This document shows, piece by piece, positions 23,390 to 34,542 of a stretch of DNA of 64,000 bases (within the stretch, counting starts at the first letter, position 1; each line of letters opens with the position of its first letter). The notes below the pieces were generated by a model, which was given only the letters and a program-made list of their open reading frames with translations, ran no database searches and was not told the origin of the DNA. The stretch is from Anisus vortex (Eukaryota > Mollusca > Gastropoda > Planorbidae), in NCBI GenBank assembly GCA_949126835.1, contig OX421497.1:15195679-15259678 (forward strand), in the 5' to 3' direction. Position numbers and translations under genes: made by a program.

Positions 23390-24060
23390 GCCACTATCTG
23401 TTGGGAACATAATTTACAACGAGCCATCTATGCAAATAAATATAACGGTACATAGCAAATGGCCACTTCCGTTCATTTACATTGTTGAACGCGAGATTTA
23501 CTATGTTGAACGCGTGGGTCTTTTCGGGTTTTCCCAATTCTACTGTTGTTTTTTTAATGTGGCGAGACATTTTTTAAAAGTTACGCACCACAATTAGGCT
23601 TGGAGAGTTTCAATGGTTTACTTTAAAAAAAATACTAGCCTATGACGTAATGTCAATTAAATTATTTCTTTTTTCATTATTGATGTTTGCATTATCCTTT
23701 TAAGTAAAAGTAACTAAATGTTTTAATTATTTAATGGATTTACGTCGCTTTTGAGAATATCCTTTAATAGGCGACTGTATACACTCTATACATTAAATGA
23801 TACGAATTTAAAAAAAAACAAGTTAGGCCTATAAATGATTATTTTCAAATACCGGGTACGCATAAGCTTGACAGCAACAATATAAAATAAAAACTAAATA
23901 CCGAAAGAAACATTCTCAATACTGTTTTATTGATACAATAAGCAAGAACAAAAATTAAATACCGAAAAAATCTTTCTCAATTTAGTTTTTATTGCATTGA
24001 AATATTATTTTCTAATTTTGTTTATATTATTTACCTTTTTTATTGTTTTGTATTTATGTG
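23390..24060 (+). repeat. Repeat block A, copy 1
   Basis: Shares a long diverged match with 29,990-30,620: ATGCAAATAAATATAAC, TACATAGCAAATGGCC, TTTTAAAAGTTACGCACC, CTTTTAAGTAAAAGTAAC and ACCGAAAGAAACATTCTCAA in the same order. Noncoding; short ORFs do not persist between copies. Confidence 0.8.
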
Positions 24061-25340
24061 TAAGGGGGGGGGGGAATTGACTGAGTTTAAAAGTGGAAGT
24101 GTGTGTGTGTTATTGAATTATATAACACACACAATTAAATTAATATACATATATTTACATATACATTATATACAAGGGGAGGGGACGGGTATATCTGTGC
24201 ATACCTATATTGTGGTAGGCAGGTAGGGTTAGCTACCTGGATGAACCAATACTAAAAACTACAATTACTAGCTAACTATACTAAATACTAGACTATACTA
24301 AACTACTAAAACTACACTAAGCTAAACACAGAACAGCAAACCACAAATAAACAAACATAAACCACGCACACTACAACAATGTATCTATCAAGGGAACAAA
24401 TAAATTTTTCATAATACACAAGTTTATTCAAATATAAGCCCTAACCATCAATATCAACAACAACTAAATAAATCCATCGTCTACCAGCGCCATTTCTAAC
24501 TAAATAAATCACAATCTCTACCAACTCTTAATTCACATACTACAAAATCATAATTCAAATCTTCTCATCACTTAACACACTATCTAATATCTAACTAAGA
24601 AAATATATACAAGAGACCTAGCAATTTCTAACATCTAACTTAAAAATAATATATAACCAGAGACCAACAAAGTAGGTTTTATCCGACCTAAGGTATATAA
24701 ATATAAAAATAAAAAATAGAAAAACATTAAGTAAAAAATAATAATCTTTACATAAATTCAATGCGATAAACACGTTGGGCTGACCGATATCATTAAACAT
24801 GGTCGCCGCTCTGGTTTAATTCAGTGATCGTAAATCATACTAAAATCTATATGCTATCTAAACAATCGGACATAATATTAACTCATCTTAATCCATCACC
24901 AATGTTGAGATATTAATCTACAGTTTAGAATACTTATTTTACATCAAAAAAGCAATAGAAAAATGTTATAATTAAACTTACGAGACTAGTATGCCACTTT
25001 CAACGACCACCACCAATAGAAGGCCAAACAACTGACCGGAGGGAGATTAAATAGGGCGACCCAAACACTATCACTGACCAATAAAATTTATTGACCCGCA
25101 GCCAATCGGATTCAAACAACCTGAAAAAGCGCCCCAGTATAATTAGTTAAAAACTTAACTGTGCTTTGTTATGAAATTAAAAGAAAATATGATGAGAACA
25201 GTACAAAAACAACTTGTAGACCACCTGTCTACACATGTTTTTATTCTTTTAGATAGTATATTATTGTTAATTTAATATTATTAATAACAAGTCAAGTCAA
25301 CACAACTGTTCGCGACATTTTAATATCGAATTTAAAAGTC
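24061..25340. other. Noncoding stretch between repeat blocks
   Basis: AT-rich, with a G run near 24,065 and CTAAA-type simple sequence at 24,240-24,330. No gene recognised. The right end (25,240-25,330) enters a module, TTTTAGATAGTATATTATTG, that recurs near 29,265 and 30,633. Confidence 0.5.
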
Positions 25341-25349
25341 TCTTTAAAA

Positions 25350-25783
25350 AAACCGGACGAGCCTTTCGGCTCTTGTGTCCATGGCGTACCGCTTAGGATT
25401 GAGAAATCTCTGTCCGGGCTCCAGCCACCCAACGACACGCCGAAGGCGTGGCGTGCCGTGTAACGGGGAAGGTTTCCGCAGCCCAGCGATCGTTCACTGC
25501 GGTTCCCCTAAGGATCATTATCGTGGTGGCTCGAATCGCCAGTATACCTGCACTGTCACCCGGTAGCACAAATCTTATAGGCCTACTATTGGCACATGCA
25601 TCCAGGCACCGGGTGGTTCTCGAGACGGGATTGCAGCTTCCATTGCTTAAAATTCCTCCCCACTGAGACCAGTGGCCTCTCGGCAGTGTAATGGACCTCG
25701 GACCCGCTGCGGGGGCTGTGCCCCATGTGTTCACCCGCCAGTGTATTCTTAATGAGAATGTATCGGCGGTTTACACACTACGC
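25350..25783 (+). repeat. Repeat block B, copy 1 (left part, cut by a hAT)
   Basis: GC-richer block starting CCGGACGAGCC, with CGACACGCCGAAGGCGTGG and CACTGCGGTTCCCCTAAGGA. It matches 30,768-31,205. The hAT element at 25,784-28,998 interrupts it, and the match resumes at 29,007. The family is unidentified. Several overlapping ORFs on both strands are not conserved in the second copy. Confidence 0.85.
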
Positions 25784-26090
25784 CAGGGGTTTCCAACCTT
25801 TTTTTTTTACTCTAGAGCACATTCTAAAATATCGGTAGGGTGGCGGGCACCACCTATTTTAAATCGACAAACTCCTTCCATAACTTGTCATTTTCCCATA
25901 ATTTATTTTCTTATTTTCTTATAGTCATAATGTATTAATAAATAATAAACAAAAATGTTTCAAAATAATAAAATTATTTGGCATTTTTTTCAAATTGCAT
26001 ACACACAGAGAAATGTATTTACAAAACGTAAATAAAGTAAACAAAACACACAAATACAAAGAAAACATTTAATTACAAAATATAATAAAG

Positions 26091-26519
26091 TCAATGTGAT
26101 CTTCGGCATTGCATTTCATTGGCCAGAGCTTCATAATTAGAAGCGAATGACGATAATCCTGTTAGCAGACAATCATAAAGATGCTCATCGGTGAGTCGAG
26201 ATCTATATCTTGATTTTATTAAGTTCATGTTTGAAAACAATGATTCGCATAAATATGTCGGCCGTCGAACCGAAAAATGATTCAATTTTATATGCCGCTT
26301 TTTTCAACAATGGGAACTTTTCTCTATCCACTGTATTCCAAAAGTCCTCTGACATTAAGGATTTTAGCAAAATATCATTCTTAAGGTCCAAAATTTCTAA
26401 CTCTAGTTCTTCTGTCTTACCTTGAACAAAATCTGCAATACATGCGGCTATTTCCATAACATTTATTTGGCAAGTAAAAGGATTGATACAGAAGGAAACT
26501 ATTGGCTCAATATGTTTAA
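26091..26519 (-). pseudogene. hAT transposase, C-terminal part beyond the MITE
   Basis: Continues the transposase frame through EIAACIADFVQGKTEELE and WNTVDREKFPLLKKAAYKI. A small insertion near 26,265 then shifts the frame into the dimerisation motif YLCESLFSNMNLIKSRYRS and RLTDEHL. It is therefore broken by the MITE and independently by one frameshift. Confidence 0.88.
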
Positions 26520-26823
26520 AGGGTAAGTCCTGCCTAAATAGTAACTTAATTCCATATTAAAGCCTTTGAAATATCATTTTCAAATATACAAGTCTTTCTT
26601 TTGAGAGTGGACGATAAATGTGTTAATTTAATTAAATTACATTGCAATTACGGAAACTGTCGACCACGGGCCGGAAACTCACGAACAGGTAGTGACGTCA
26701 CAAGTTTCCAAGATTTTTGTTTACAATCAATCGACTATGCTATAATCGACATGGCTTCACGCGACGTAGAGCTTTCAGAAAATATATACTTTACGTATTT
26801 GATTTTCAGGCAGGACTTACCCT
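26520..26823. mobile_element. 304-bp MITE with TTAA TSD inside hAT transposase
   Basis: Ends AGGGTAAGTCCTGCC and GGCAGGACTTACCCT. TTAA duplications at 26,516-26,519 and 26,824-26,827. Element plus one TSD is 308 bp, and removing it puts the two halves of the transposase in one frame. TTAA targets are used by piggyBac and Kolobok; the internal sequence does not settle which. Confidence 0.93.
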
Positions 26824-28295
26824 TTAAACTGCAAAAATCTCTCTTCAAACTGTTTTGTTAACTCTTGAAGATGCTTAATAAATAATGTCCCATTTAATTC
26901 ATTGTCACCTAGCATTTTCTTCATATGTGGGAAATGCACGAGAGAATTGATCTGCAGATGTGATATCAACAAATCCAATTTAGCTTTAAATGACTTTACA
27001 GAGCTTATCATTTCAGCTATGCTTTTGTCTTTACCCTGCAACTCCAAATTTAAAGAATTAAATTTTTCCATGATGTCTGTGAGAAATCCCAAATCAATCA
27101 GCCAGCCAGAGTCACCTAGTTCATTATAATTTTCCTTTCTATCTATTATAAATGTTTTTATTTCTTCAATTAAACTCACAAATCTTGTAAGAACCTTCCC
27201 TTTACTGAGCCAACGTACTTCAGTATGCAGAATAAGATCATGTTCTTTATCTTCAGTATCTTCTAACAGGGCCTTGAAAAGTCGGTGTTGCAAAGGAGCT
27301 GCTCGAATAGAATTGATTATTTTTGTAACTATTTTCATGACGTGTTCAAATGGCAACATTTTACAACACAGAGCTTCATGGTGGATAATACAATGGTAGG
27401 ACATGAAGTTTGAAAATGAATCATCCTTCATGCAGAGGGCAATAAATCCTTTGTTTTTACCCATCATTGCTGGCGCCCCATCAGTGGTTATTGCAGACAG
27501 CTTGTGTAAAGGCATATTTATTGACTTGGCGTATGTTTTGAATGTATTATAAATATCCTCACCCCTTGTCTGTCCTTTCATAGGTAATATTTGTAACATA
27601 TCCTCTTTTACTGTGAGGTTACTAAACACCATTCTCACCATAACTGCTAACTGTGCGGTGTCTGATATATCTGTTGACTCGTCAAATTGTAGCGAGAACC
27701 AGTCACATATTTCCAAGTCAGTTTTTAACTGAGTTTGTATGTCTGTTGAAATTGCATGTATTCTTCTTGTGACTGTGTTATTTGACAACTGTAAGTCTTG
27801 TATCGCTGAGACAATCTCACGTTTGTTAGAAAATCCATCAAACAAACAATCGGCACCAGTCAAAAATAGTTCCTTAAACAACTCACCATCAATGAAAGGT
27901 TTCTTCTTTTTAGCGAGCATGTGAGATATTTTGAAAGAAGCAATGGTGGCCTTTTTAGAATTTTCCACATGTCTAGTGAAAACAGTCTGTTGTGCTGTTA
28001 GACTTGATTTTAGATTACAAATTTTTTTCTTTCTTACTTCATATTTAAGAGGATAATTCACATTAAAAGTGCCATGATTTGTCTGAAAGTGTCGTTCAAC
28101 GTTATGTTTTTTCGGCACTGCAATGCTACTACCACACAACAAACAAACGCATTTATTTTTCAAATTAACGAAACAATATGATTCATCCCAGTCAGTGTTA
28201 AAATTATAGGTTCGTTGTCTTTTACTTGGTCCACTTATTTTAGGGCTAAAATAAAAATAAAAAAAAATAATAATTGAACTACAATATAATATCAA
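26817..28295 (-). CDS. hAT transposase, N-terminal 80% (GTF2IRD2/ZBED5-like)
   Basis: hAT transposases excise and reinsert their element as oligomers in the nucleus. This 492-codon ORF has a BED-type zinc finger near residues 48-70 (CLLC ... HNVERHFQTNH). RNase H-like blocks follow: FSLQFDESTDISDT near 200, ITTDGAPAMMGKNKGF near 270 and HCIIHHEALC near 300. The insertion-domain marker TEVRWLSKGKVL is near 360. The first residues are hydrophobic and unlikely; an acceptor TTATTTTAG about 16 codons in suggests translation really starts in an upstream exon. The ORF ends at FLQFK where the MITE begins. Resumption of the same frame beyond the MITE shows the gene was intact when hit. Confidence 0.9.
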   Translation of the reverse strand: MILYCSSIIIFFYFYFSPKISGPSKRQRTYNFNTDWDESYCFVNLKNKCVCLLCGSSIAVPKKHNVERHFQTNHGTFNVNYPLKYEVRKKKICNLKSSLTAQQTVFTRHVENSKKATIASFKISHMLAKKKKPFIDGELFKELFLTGADCLFDGFSNKREIVSAIQDLQLSNNTVTRRIHAISTDIQTQLKTDLEICDWFSLQFDESTDISDTAQLAVMVRMVFSNLTVKEDMLQILPMKGQTRGEDIYNTFKTYAKSINMPLHKLSAITTDGAPAMMGKNKGFIALCMKDDSFSNFMSYHCIIHHEALCCKMLPFEHVMKIVTKIINSIRAAPLQHRLFKALLEDTEDKEHDLILHTEVRWLSKGKVLTRFVSLIEEIKTFIIDRKENYNELGDSGWLIDLGFLTDIMEKFNSLNLELQGKDKSIAEMISSVKSFKAKLDLLISHLQINSLVHFPHMKKMLGDNELNGTLFIKHLQELTKQFEERFLQFKG

Positions 28296-29006
28296 TGTTA
28301 TAGCGCAAGTCTGTTCTGCATTATATGCATAAATATATTATAACAAGAACTATAACTATCTCCTCAATAATAATAGTTTATTAATATATCATCGCTTATG
28401 AATACAATAAATTACGCACCTCGCTTTTAGCCTGTTGATTTTTTTGTGTGTAGAAAACTCCTAATTCGTGTTTCGTCTGACGAACATGTCTCTTATCTAA
28501 CTGTCGCGACCCGAACAGGGCAGCAATCACAATGACAACAACGCGGTTCCAGGCGGGGAATGCTTTTTGCGCATCACTCCATGTACACGCGGAAAACCCG
28601 AAATGAGCCGATGATCGCGGAAGCAATCAGAGTTATGTGCCTTGTGATTTGGCGCCTTCGGCGTTTATCGGATCAGTTCGTGGCGTTCGATCCATTCGTT
28701 CACTTCGGGTTTTCTGCGTGTACAAGGTGTGATGTGCAAATGGCACTAGCCGTTCCAGGCTAGCGTAAATAGTGCAGTCTGGCTCGCCACAAGACAAGTT
28801 GGGACAAGTATCGAACATATTTAATAAACCTAGGCAGTCAAAAAAAATTAAAACTCTAACAAATGAATAAAAAAAAATCATATTTTAAAATAATGTTTAT
28901 GAAAAAAATTCTGTCTCTGTCGAATAGTGAGAGGCGGGCACATACGAATCGTTCCGTGGGCGCCATGGCGCCCGCGGGCACAGGGTTGGGAACCTCTGCA
29001 CTACGC

Positions 29007-29110
29007 CAGTCCTTAAGGCCACAATTCTTTTTCATATGCCAGGGTCAGGTCGACCAGAAACAATTAAAAATAACAAAAACTAAATACCGAAAGAAACATT
29101 CTCAATACTG
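29007..29110 (+). repeat. Repeat block B copy 1, right part, and start of a recurring module
   Basis: CAGTCCTTAAGGCC resumes block B after the hAT. It is followed by GCCAGGGTCAGG(T/G)CGACCAGAAAC and ACTAAATACCGAAAGAAACA, a module that recurs near 23,880, 29,388, 30,405 and 31,235. Confidence 0.75.
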
Positions 29111-29511
29111 TTTTATTAATACAATACGCAAGAACACAAATGAAAAACCGAAAAAAAATCGTTCTCTCTTTAGTTTTTTTGGTATTTAAATATTATTTTC
29201 TACGCTTTTTTTTTATTTACCATTTTATTGTTTGGTATTGTCTAGTGTTGTGGTTTATTTTTCTTTTAGATAGTATATTATTGTTAATTTAATAGGCTAT
29301 TATTAATAACAATAGTCAAGTCAACACAACTGTTCGCTACGTTTTAATATCAGAAGCTTATCAGTAACATTTATGCATATGCCAGGGTCAGGGCGACCAG
29401 AAACAATTAAAAAGAACAAAAAAGAAATACCGAAAAGAAAAGTTCATTGTCTTTATTGTAATAGTCTCTTTTCTTTCTCTCTTAACAAAACACATTGTAG
29501 TCATTAGTTTA

Positions 29512-29541
29512 TCCGTCATTTTGACGGACATAACCACTAGT
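29512..29541 (+). mobile_element. Helitron-type 3' terminus
   Basis: Hairpin CCGTCATTTTGACGG followed by ACATAACCACTAG and a T, which is the hairpin-plus-CTRR-T end of Helitrons. The same terminus with small changes is at 45,517-45,545. Upstream sequence TTAACAAAACACATTGTAGT is also shared. The 5' end was not located. Confidence 0.75.
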
Positions 29542-29559
29542 AAATATATAAACAAATAT

Positions 29560-29622
29560 ATAAACAAACTCACGGTAATTATATGTATTGATTACGGTGA
29601 GTTTGTTTGTTTATATATTTAT
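29560..29622. repeat. Inverted repeat (potential hairpin)
   Basis: AAACAAACTCACGGTAAT and ATTACGGTGAGTTTGTTT face each other across about 12 bases. Confidence 0.8.
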
Positions 29623-29750
29623 ATATATGTTTGCACCTATAGGCGCCTACCCAGCGGGCACAACACGTCTTATCAACGTGGAAAAGAAGTGGAAACATGA
29701 CCAGATTTTTGGTGAAACCACGTATTTTTAAGGTTGGATTCGCAAAATTA

Positions 29751-29800
29751 TTTCACGTGAATTTTTCACGGTGATTTCACCGTGAAAAATCACGTGGAAA
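29751..29800. repeat. Palindrome with CACGTG-type motifs
   Basis: Arms TTTCACGTGAATTTTTCACG and CGTGAAAAATCACGTGGAAA fold around the bases GTGATTTCAC. Further ACGTGG and CACGTG motifs cluster across 29,670-29,875. CACGTG is the core E-box, but the context is repetitive and I infer no regulatory role. Confidence 0.75.
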
Positions 29801-29989
29801 GGCCGATGAAACTACGTGGAAACACCGTGAAATCATGGTGAAAACACGTGGCGATTTCACCAAAAACCACGTGAATTCTCCCCCAATATACTCCTTGTTT
29901 TTATTTTTGTTTCTATCAAAATACTGCAATGGAATTCGGACAATTAATCGTCCTCCAATAGAGAATTTTATTTTATGACTTATAATCAT

Positions 29990-30620
29990 GAATGTGTTGA
30001 TTTAAACAATTCAAAATGTTAGATCCAACCATGCAAATAAATATAACCGTACATAGCAAATGGCCGTTTCCGTTTATTTATTTTATCGGGTTTTCCCTTT
30101 TCTGCTGTTTTATGTTTAATGTGGTGAGACTTTTTTTTAAAAGTTACGCACCGCAATTTGGCTTGGAGAGTTGAATGGTGTAATTTTAAAAAATAATAGC
30201 GTATTAATTTTCTTTTTTCATTATAGATTATTGCATCATCCTTTTAAGTAAAAGTAACCCAATGTTTTAATTATTGAGGCTAATTGATTCACGTCGCTAT
30301 TGACTACATCCTTTAATGTGCGACTTTATACATTCTATACATTAAATTATACGAATTATAGACTCTAAATGATTTCTTTTAAATACCAGAAGCTAGGGTC
30401 AGGGCAACCGGACACAGTATAAAAGAACAAAAACTAAATACCGAAAGAAACATTCTCAATACTAATTTATTGATACAATAAGCAAAAACAAAAATTTAAT
30501 ACCGAAAAAAAAATCGTTCTCACTTTAGTTTTTATTGCATTGAAATATTTTTTTTTATTATTTTCTACGTAGACTATACGTTTTTTATATTATTTACATT
30601 TTTATTGTTTAGTATTTTTT
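29990..30620 (+). repeat. Repeat block A, copy 2
   Basis: Direct-orientation match to 23,390-24,060 with the same ordered landmarks. This copy has small deletions around the AGGCCT-containing spacer. Confidence 0.8.
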
Positions 30621-30764
30621 TTCCTTTTAGATAGTATATTATCCTTAATTTTATAATTTAATATTATTAATAACAATTCAACACAACTGTTCACTACGTT
30701 TTAGTACGAGAAGCTTGACAGCAACACATATGCCAGGGTCAGAGCGACCGAATTAAAAAGTTTC

Positions 30765-31240
30765 ATAGTAAACCCGGACGAGCCTTTTGGTTCTTGTGTC
30801 CAGGGCGTAACCCTTAGGATTGAGTGAACTCTGTCCGGGCTCCAGCCAGCCCACGACACGCCGAAGGCGTGGCGTGCCGTGTAAAAAGGAAAGGTTTCCG
30901 CAGGCCAGCGACCGTTCACTGCGGTTCCCCTAAGGATCAATATCGCGGTGGCTCACCCGTATACCTGCACTGTCACCCGGTAGCTCAAATCCTAAAGGCC
31001 TACTATAAATACAGGCTTCCAGGCACCGGATCGTTCTTGAGACGGCAATTCAACGTCCATTGCTTCCTCCCCACCAATTAAGACCCCGTGGCCTCTCGGC
31101 AGTGCAATGGATTTCGGACTCTCTGCGGGGGCTGTCCCCCACGCGTTCGCCCGCCGGTGTATTCTAAATGGGAATGTATCTGCGGTTTACACACTGCGCC
31201 AGTCTTTGAGGCCCTTGGGTACAGTAGTGGGTCAGGGCGA
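30765..31240 (+). repeat. Repeat block B, copy 2 (uninterrupted)
   Basis: Matches 25,350-25,783 plus 29,007-29,060 without the hAT, giving the ancestral empty site at CACTGCGCCAGTC. Confidence 0.85.
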
Positions 31241-31756
31241 TCAGAAACAAGTAAAGAGAACAAAAACTAAATACCGAAAAGAAACGTTCTCATTCCAGTT
31301 TTTATTGTATATCTTCTTTTATATAATAATTACCCAAATAAAGGTAGGCTATCTGTCTGTGTAGCGGAACGCATAGCGATTTGGTTTTGAGAGTACAGAC
31401 AGATGACGCAATTGTCTGTTCTACGCACTCACCACTAGCGTGAAACCATTTTTTGTTTTGTTTTGTGTCGCAAGTGCGAAAAATAAGCACTAAATGACAC
31501 CAGCACTGAAACCACCGACGCTTTACGTCATTTTATGAAGTGCAAATAAAGATCCGGTATTTTACTTAATAAACAAAAGTAAGGTCATATATATCGAGTT
31601 GTTTGGTTGGTAAAAACAAGTTCGGCCTAACCTGAATCACTTCTGGATCCCATATATTATTAATCAAGTTTAAAGTTTGTATTTTGGGTATAGATATATC
31701 GATTTCATATCATATATTATACTTGCGTTAAGTCAAGTAAATATCCCAAGATTTAA

Positions 31757-32403
31757 TGGATACACGTGATAATGATGATGATGATCAGTCAGCACGCAGG
31801 CGCCGCTTAGCTAGAGAGAGGAAGGAGAGATGGAAGGCTCGCCAAAGTCAAGAATCGCTGGAAAAAATTAAAATAGAAGAAACGTAATAAAAACGCCAAA
31901 AACTTCTATTAGAAACCCCACTACAGTCTCAAGCACGTCGAATGGCAAATGCCGAATGTTAAAATAAGAGGCGAGAATCTGAAACTTCCGATGAAACAAA
32001 AGCACATCGAATTGCAGATGCCGAACGTCAAAATAAGCGGCGAGAATATGAAACTTCCGATGAAACAAAAGCACGTCGAATTGCAGATGCCGAATGTCAA
32101 CATAAGAGGCGAGAATCGGAAACGCCCGAGAAAACAAAAGCACGATAAACTGCAGTTGCCAAGTGTCAGCGTTTAGCACAAGTGCAACTAAACCATCAGA
32201 TTCAAAAAGATGCTATTCACTTCAGAGAGAACTGCGTGGTTGCACACAATTGCGGTCCAATGACGGAAATCTGCCAATTCTGTCAATCAAAAAACTTCAA
32301 GGCTAAGCTGCCATCTGACAAAAAATTCACCAGTTGTTGCCGCAAAGGAAAAGTTAAGCTGCCCAAACCCAAGTGTCACGATGTGGCAATTGAGATGGGG
32401 TAA
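31757..32403 (+). pseudogene. Helitron protein, N-terminal region with 23-residue repeats
   Basis: Starts with an acidic then Arg-rich segment (DDDDQSARRRRLARERKERW) and hits a stop at 31,886. Three 69-bp repeats, starting 31,933, 32,002 and 32,071, encode 23-residue charged repeats (ARRIADAE... ETSDETK). Downstream, C-x2-C and CC motifs (CQFCQSKNFKAK, TSCCRKGKVKLPKPK) match the zinc-binding region before the Rep domain in many animal Helitron proteins. Several stops and shifts. Confidence 0.78.
31933..32145 (+). repeat. 69-bp in-frame tandem repeat
   Basis: Starts 31,933, 32,002 and 32,071 are each 69 bp apart, equal to 23 codons. These charged, probably helical repeats are part of the Helitron N-terminus. 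Confidence 0.9.
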
Positions 32404-33645
32404 TAATGGCTGGTTGTCTTAGAAGTATGAGGTGCCGATGCTATAGTTGACCTGGAATATTTATTTGTTCTCTACTGGCTCGTTCAGATGTTGTTAAACA
32501 CACACAAATAGACAGTTCTAAGTTAGGCAAGCAAGTCTCTGGTTACGTTTCAGGTGTTTATTTATGATTCAAATTCAATATCCAATGATGAAATATACAT
32601 ACTAACATGCAGGGGAGATATAATGCTTGAGATATATGCACAGGAACGTCTATCACTCAATATACTGTGTTGTTGCGGAATCCAAGTTTAGGCTACGTAA
32701 CTATAATGAGGAAATTACGATTACTGGCTAAGTATCTGCAAGTCCAAGTAACAATTTGGGAGCTAGACCAAAAAGATGTATCTAGCTCGGGAGCTGGGAG
32801 AGATCTGCCCTAGTTTAGTTGGGCGGGCTTTTCCGTGAACATTAGTCACCTGACCCAAGGTTAATTTGGTTTGCTTACATTTAATTACATCCTATTCTCA
32901 TTGGCTAGATTGAATATACATTTGCATAAGAAAAGCTTATTGGAGCCAAAAATGGATTGGGGGTCGGGGTTGCGAGGGCGGAAATGGGGGGGGGGGGAGA
33001 GGTCTAGATGAAAGACAATTGAACAGACGTCATGCTGAGTGGGGGAATTTATCTCCCTTTGGTAGAATTTTAAGTAGTTAACTCAAGTGGCTGGGGGGGG
33101 GGGGGGTTCGGACGAGAATTAGTTATATGTGTGCGAACTGGGTTCTCTGGTCAACGCTCAGGGAACGACCGTCTCAAAGCAATTGCATAACGTGCCGCTA
33201 AGCTGAGGGGATATAAAAGGGGGTGGGGGTGGCGGGGACGCGAAGAGGAGGGGGTGAGTGAGGGATCGAGTGATGACTGTCTACACATGCGTTAAAATAG
33301 TACAAGATATAAATACATTAAGACATGATATGAATACATTAATATAGCATAGGATAAAATATATACATTCTAACTAACACATTCGTACCCATTCAACCAA
33401 GATGTAGTACCAAGTTGAATTGTATTAGTCAGTAGACTCTGAATTTGGGCGTAGTACAAGAGTATAGTGAAGGGTAGAGAAACAGGTGAGAAAGAGTGAT
33501 GGGGAGATGTAATTGCGTAAGGGAGGGAGAAGATAGTGACGTCAGACTAACCTTCTCTCTATTCTAGCTAAACTTAAGCTAATCTAAGGTTCTAGTTATA
33601 CACTGCTATCTATCTAAGTGCTAATAGTCACTATTAAATCCAGAA
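32404..33645. other. G-rich insertion within the Helitron relic
   Basis: Separates two Helitron coding fragments. It contains G runs (about 32,988-32,998 and 33,093-33,106) and GGGGGTGGGGGTGGCGGGG. It ends ATTGTGACA, and TGTCTTAGAAG lies near the left boundary. This could be a solo LTR, but no target duplication or second copy is visible. Confidence 0.4.
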
Positions 33646-33653
33646 TTGTGACA

Positions 33654-34542
33654 CCAAGGTTGAAAATGATGTCGAGCTGGCTTATCCCGAGTTTCTTCGC
33701 CGACTTCTGACTGACACAACTGATCCAGATAGTAAACATTATCGCGAGAACATAAGATCGTACAACAACGCAGTGTCATTCGCTTCAATGGGTGCCAAAA
33801 TCATCGACGTGCAAGGAAGAGGTCCATACGTTTTCAAGATACATGGTCAGACGTACCACAAGACGTCTCATCTTCAGCCATTAACAACACAGGCACCACA
33901 ATATGGCCAACTCTACGTACTGGAAGTACTCAAGCCACTAATATTCGACATGAACATCCCACAAATGAACAGTGCCTCCCACGTATTATGGATCAAATTG
34001 ATCGTTTTTTTCGACAACACAATAGAATTTTCGAAAAGTTATCAGATGATGCGAGAAGTAGAAACACAAGCATTAGAACAAGCAACACAGAGGGGAGATC
34101 AAATTCCTTTGGTGAATATGGTATTTCGGCGAGATTGTCACTCAGATCCACGGTGCTTCAACACATCAACGTCGAACGAAGTAGCTATGGTATTTGTGAA
34201 TGAAGATGGTGAACCTCCATTTGAGCTTGACATTCGCATCTACCCGAGAAACCCCGCCGATCCTAAGCAAAATTGTATCAACATAAACATCTTGAGCCCC
34301 CACATGGATCCAATGTCTTATGCACTCCTGTTCCCATACGGCGAACCTGGGTGGCAACCGAACTGGAAGTGCGAAGCGTACGAAGGAGCAGTACTTAATC
34401 GTGTGTGTACAAAAGTCAGCATGTTACAGTTCAAGGCAGCCCAAACAGCCATTTGTGATAACTTTAACCCAATTATGAGTGCTGGTAAATTAACCCAGCA
34501 ATGGTTGGTAGATTCATATCTTCAGGTGGAAGCAAACAACTT
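33654..34542 (+). pseudogene. Helitron Rep-side fragment
   Basis: Open from VENDVELAYPEFLRRLLTD through a 278-codon ORF (33,773-34,609). Landmarks are YNNAVSFASMGAKI, GPYVFKIHGQTYHKTSHL, DIRIYPRNP and LLFPYGEPGW. These are the conserved blocks upstream of the HUH nuclease in Helitron proteins. The frame is cut at EANNL by the Harbinger insertion, and the HUH motif itself is not found in the window. The last 22 codons of the ORF belong to the inserted element. Confidence 0.88.

Larger units (their letters stand above)
25784..28998 (-). mobile_element. Complete-length hAT transposon (3,215 bp) with exact 8-bp TSD
   Basis: Ends CAGGGGTTTCCAACC and GGTTGGGAACCTCTG. The TSD CACTACGC is at 25,776-25,783 and 28,999-29,006. 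The second copy of the host repeat (about 31,190-31,205) preserves the empty site with a single CACTGCGC. The element encodes a long transposase on the minus strand. A TTAA MITE has inserted into that gene. Confidence 0.95.

Noticed and set aside
25375..25734. Overlapping ORFs on both strands in GC-rich block B, considered as a gene
   Set aside because: The second copy at 30.8-31.2 kb does not preserve the frames.
31868..32179. 103-codon minus-strand ORF with repeated DVRHLQFDVLLFHRKF
   Set aside because: Antisense shadow of the in-frame 69-bp Helitron repeats.
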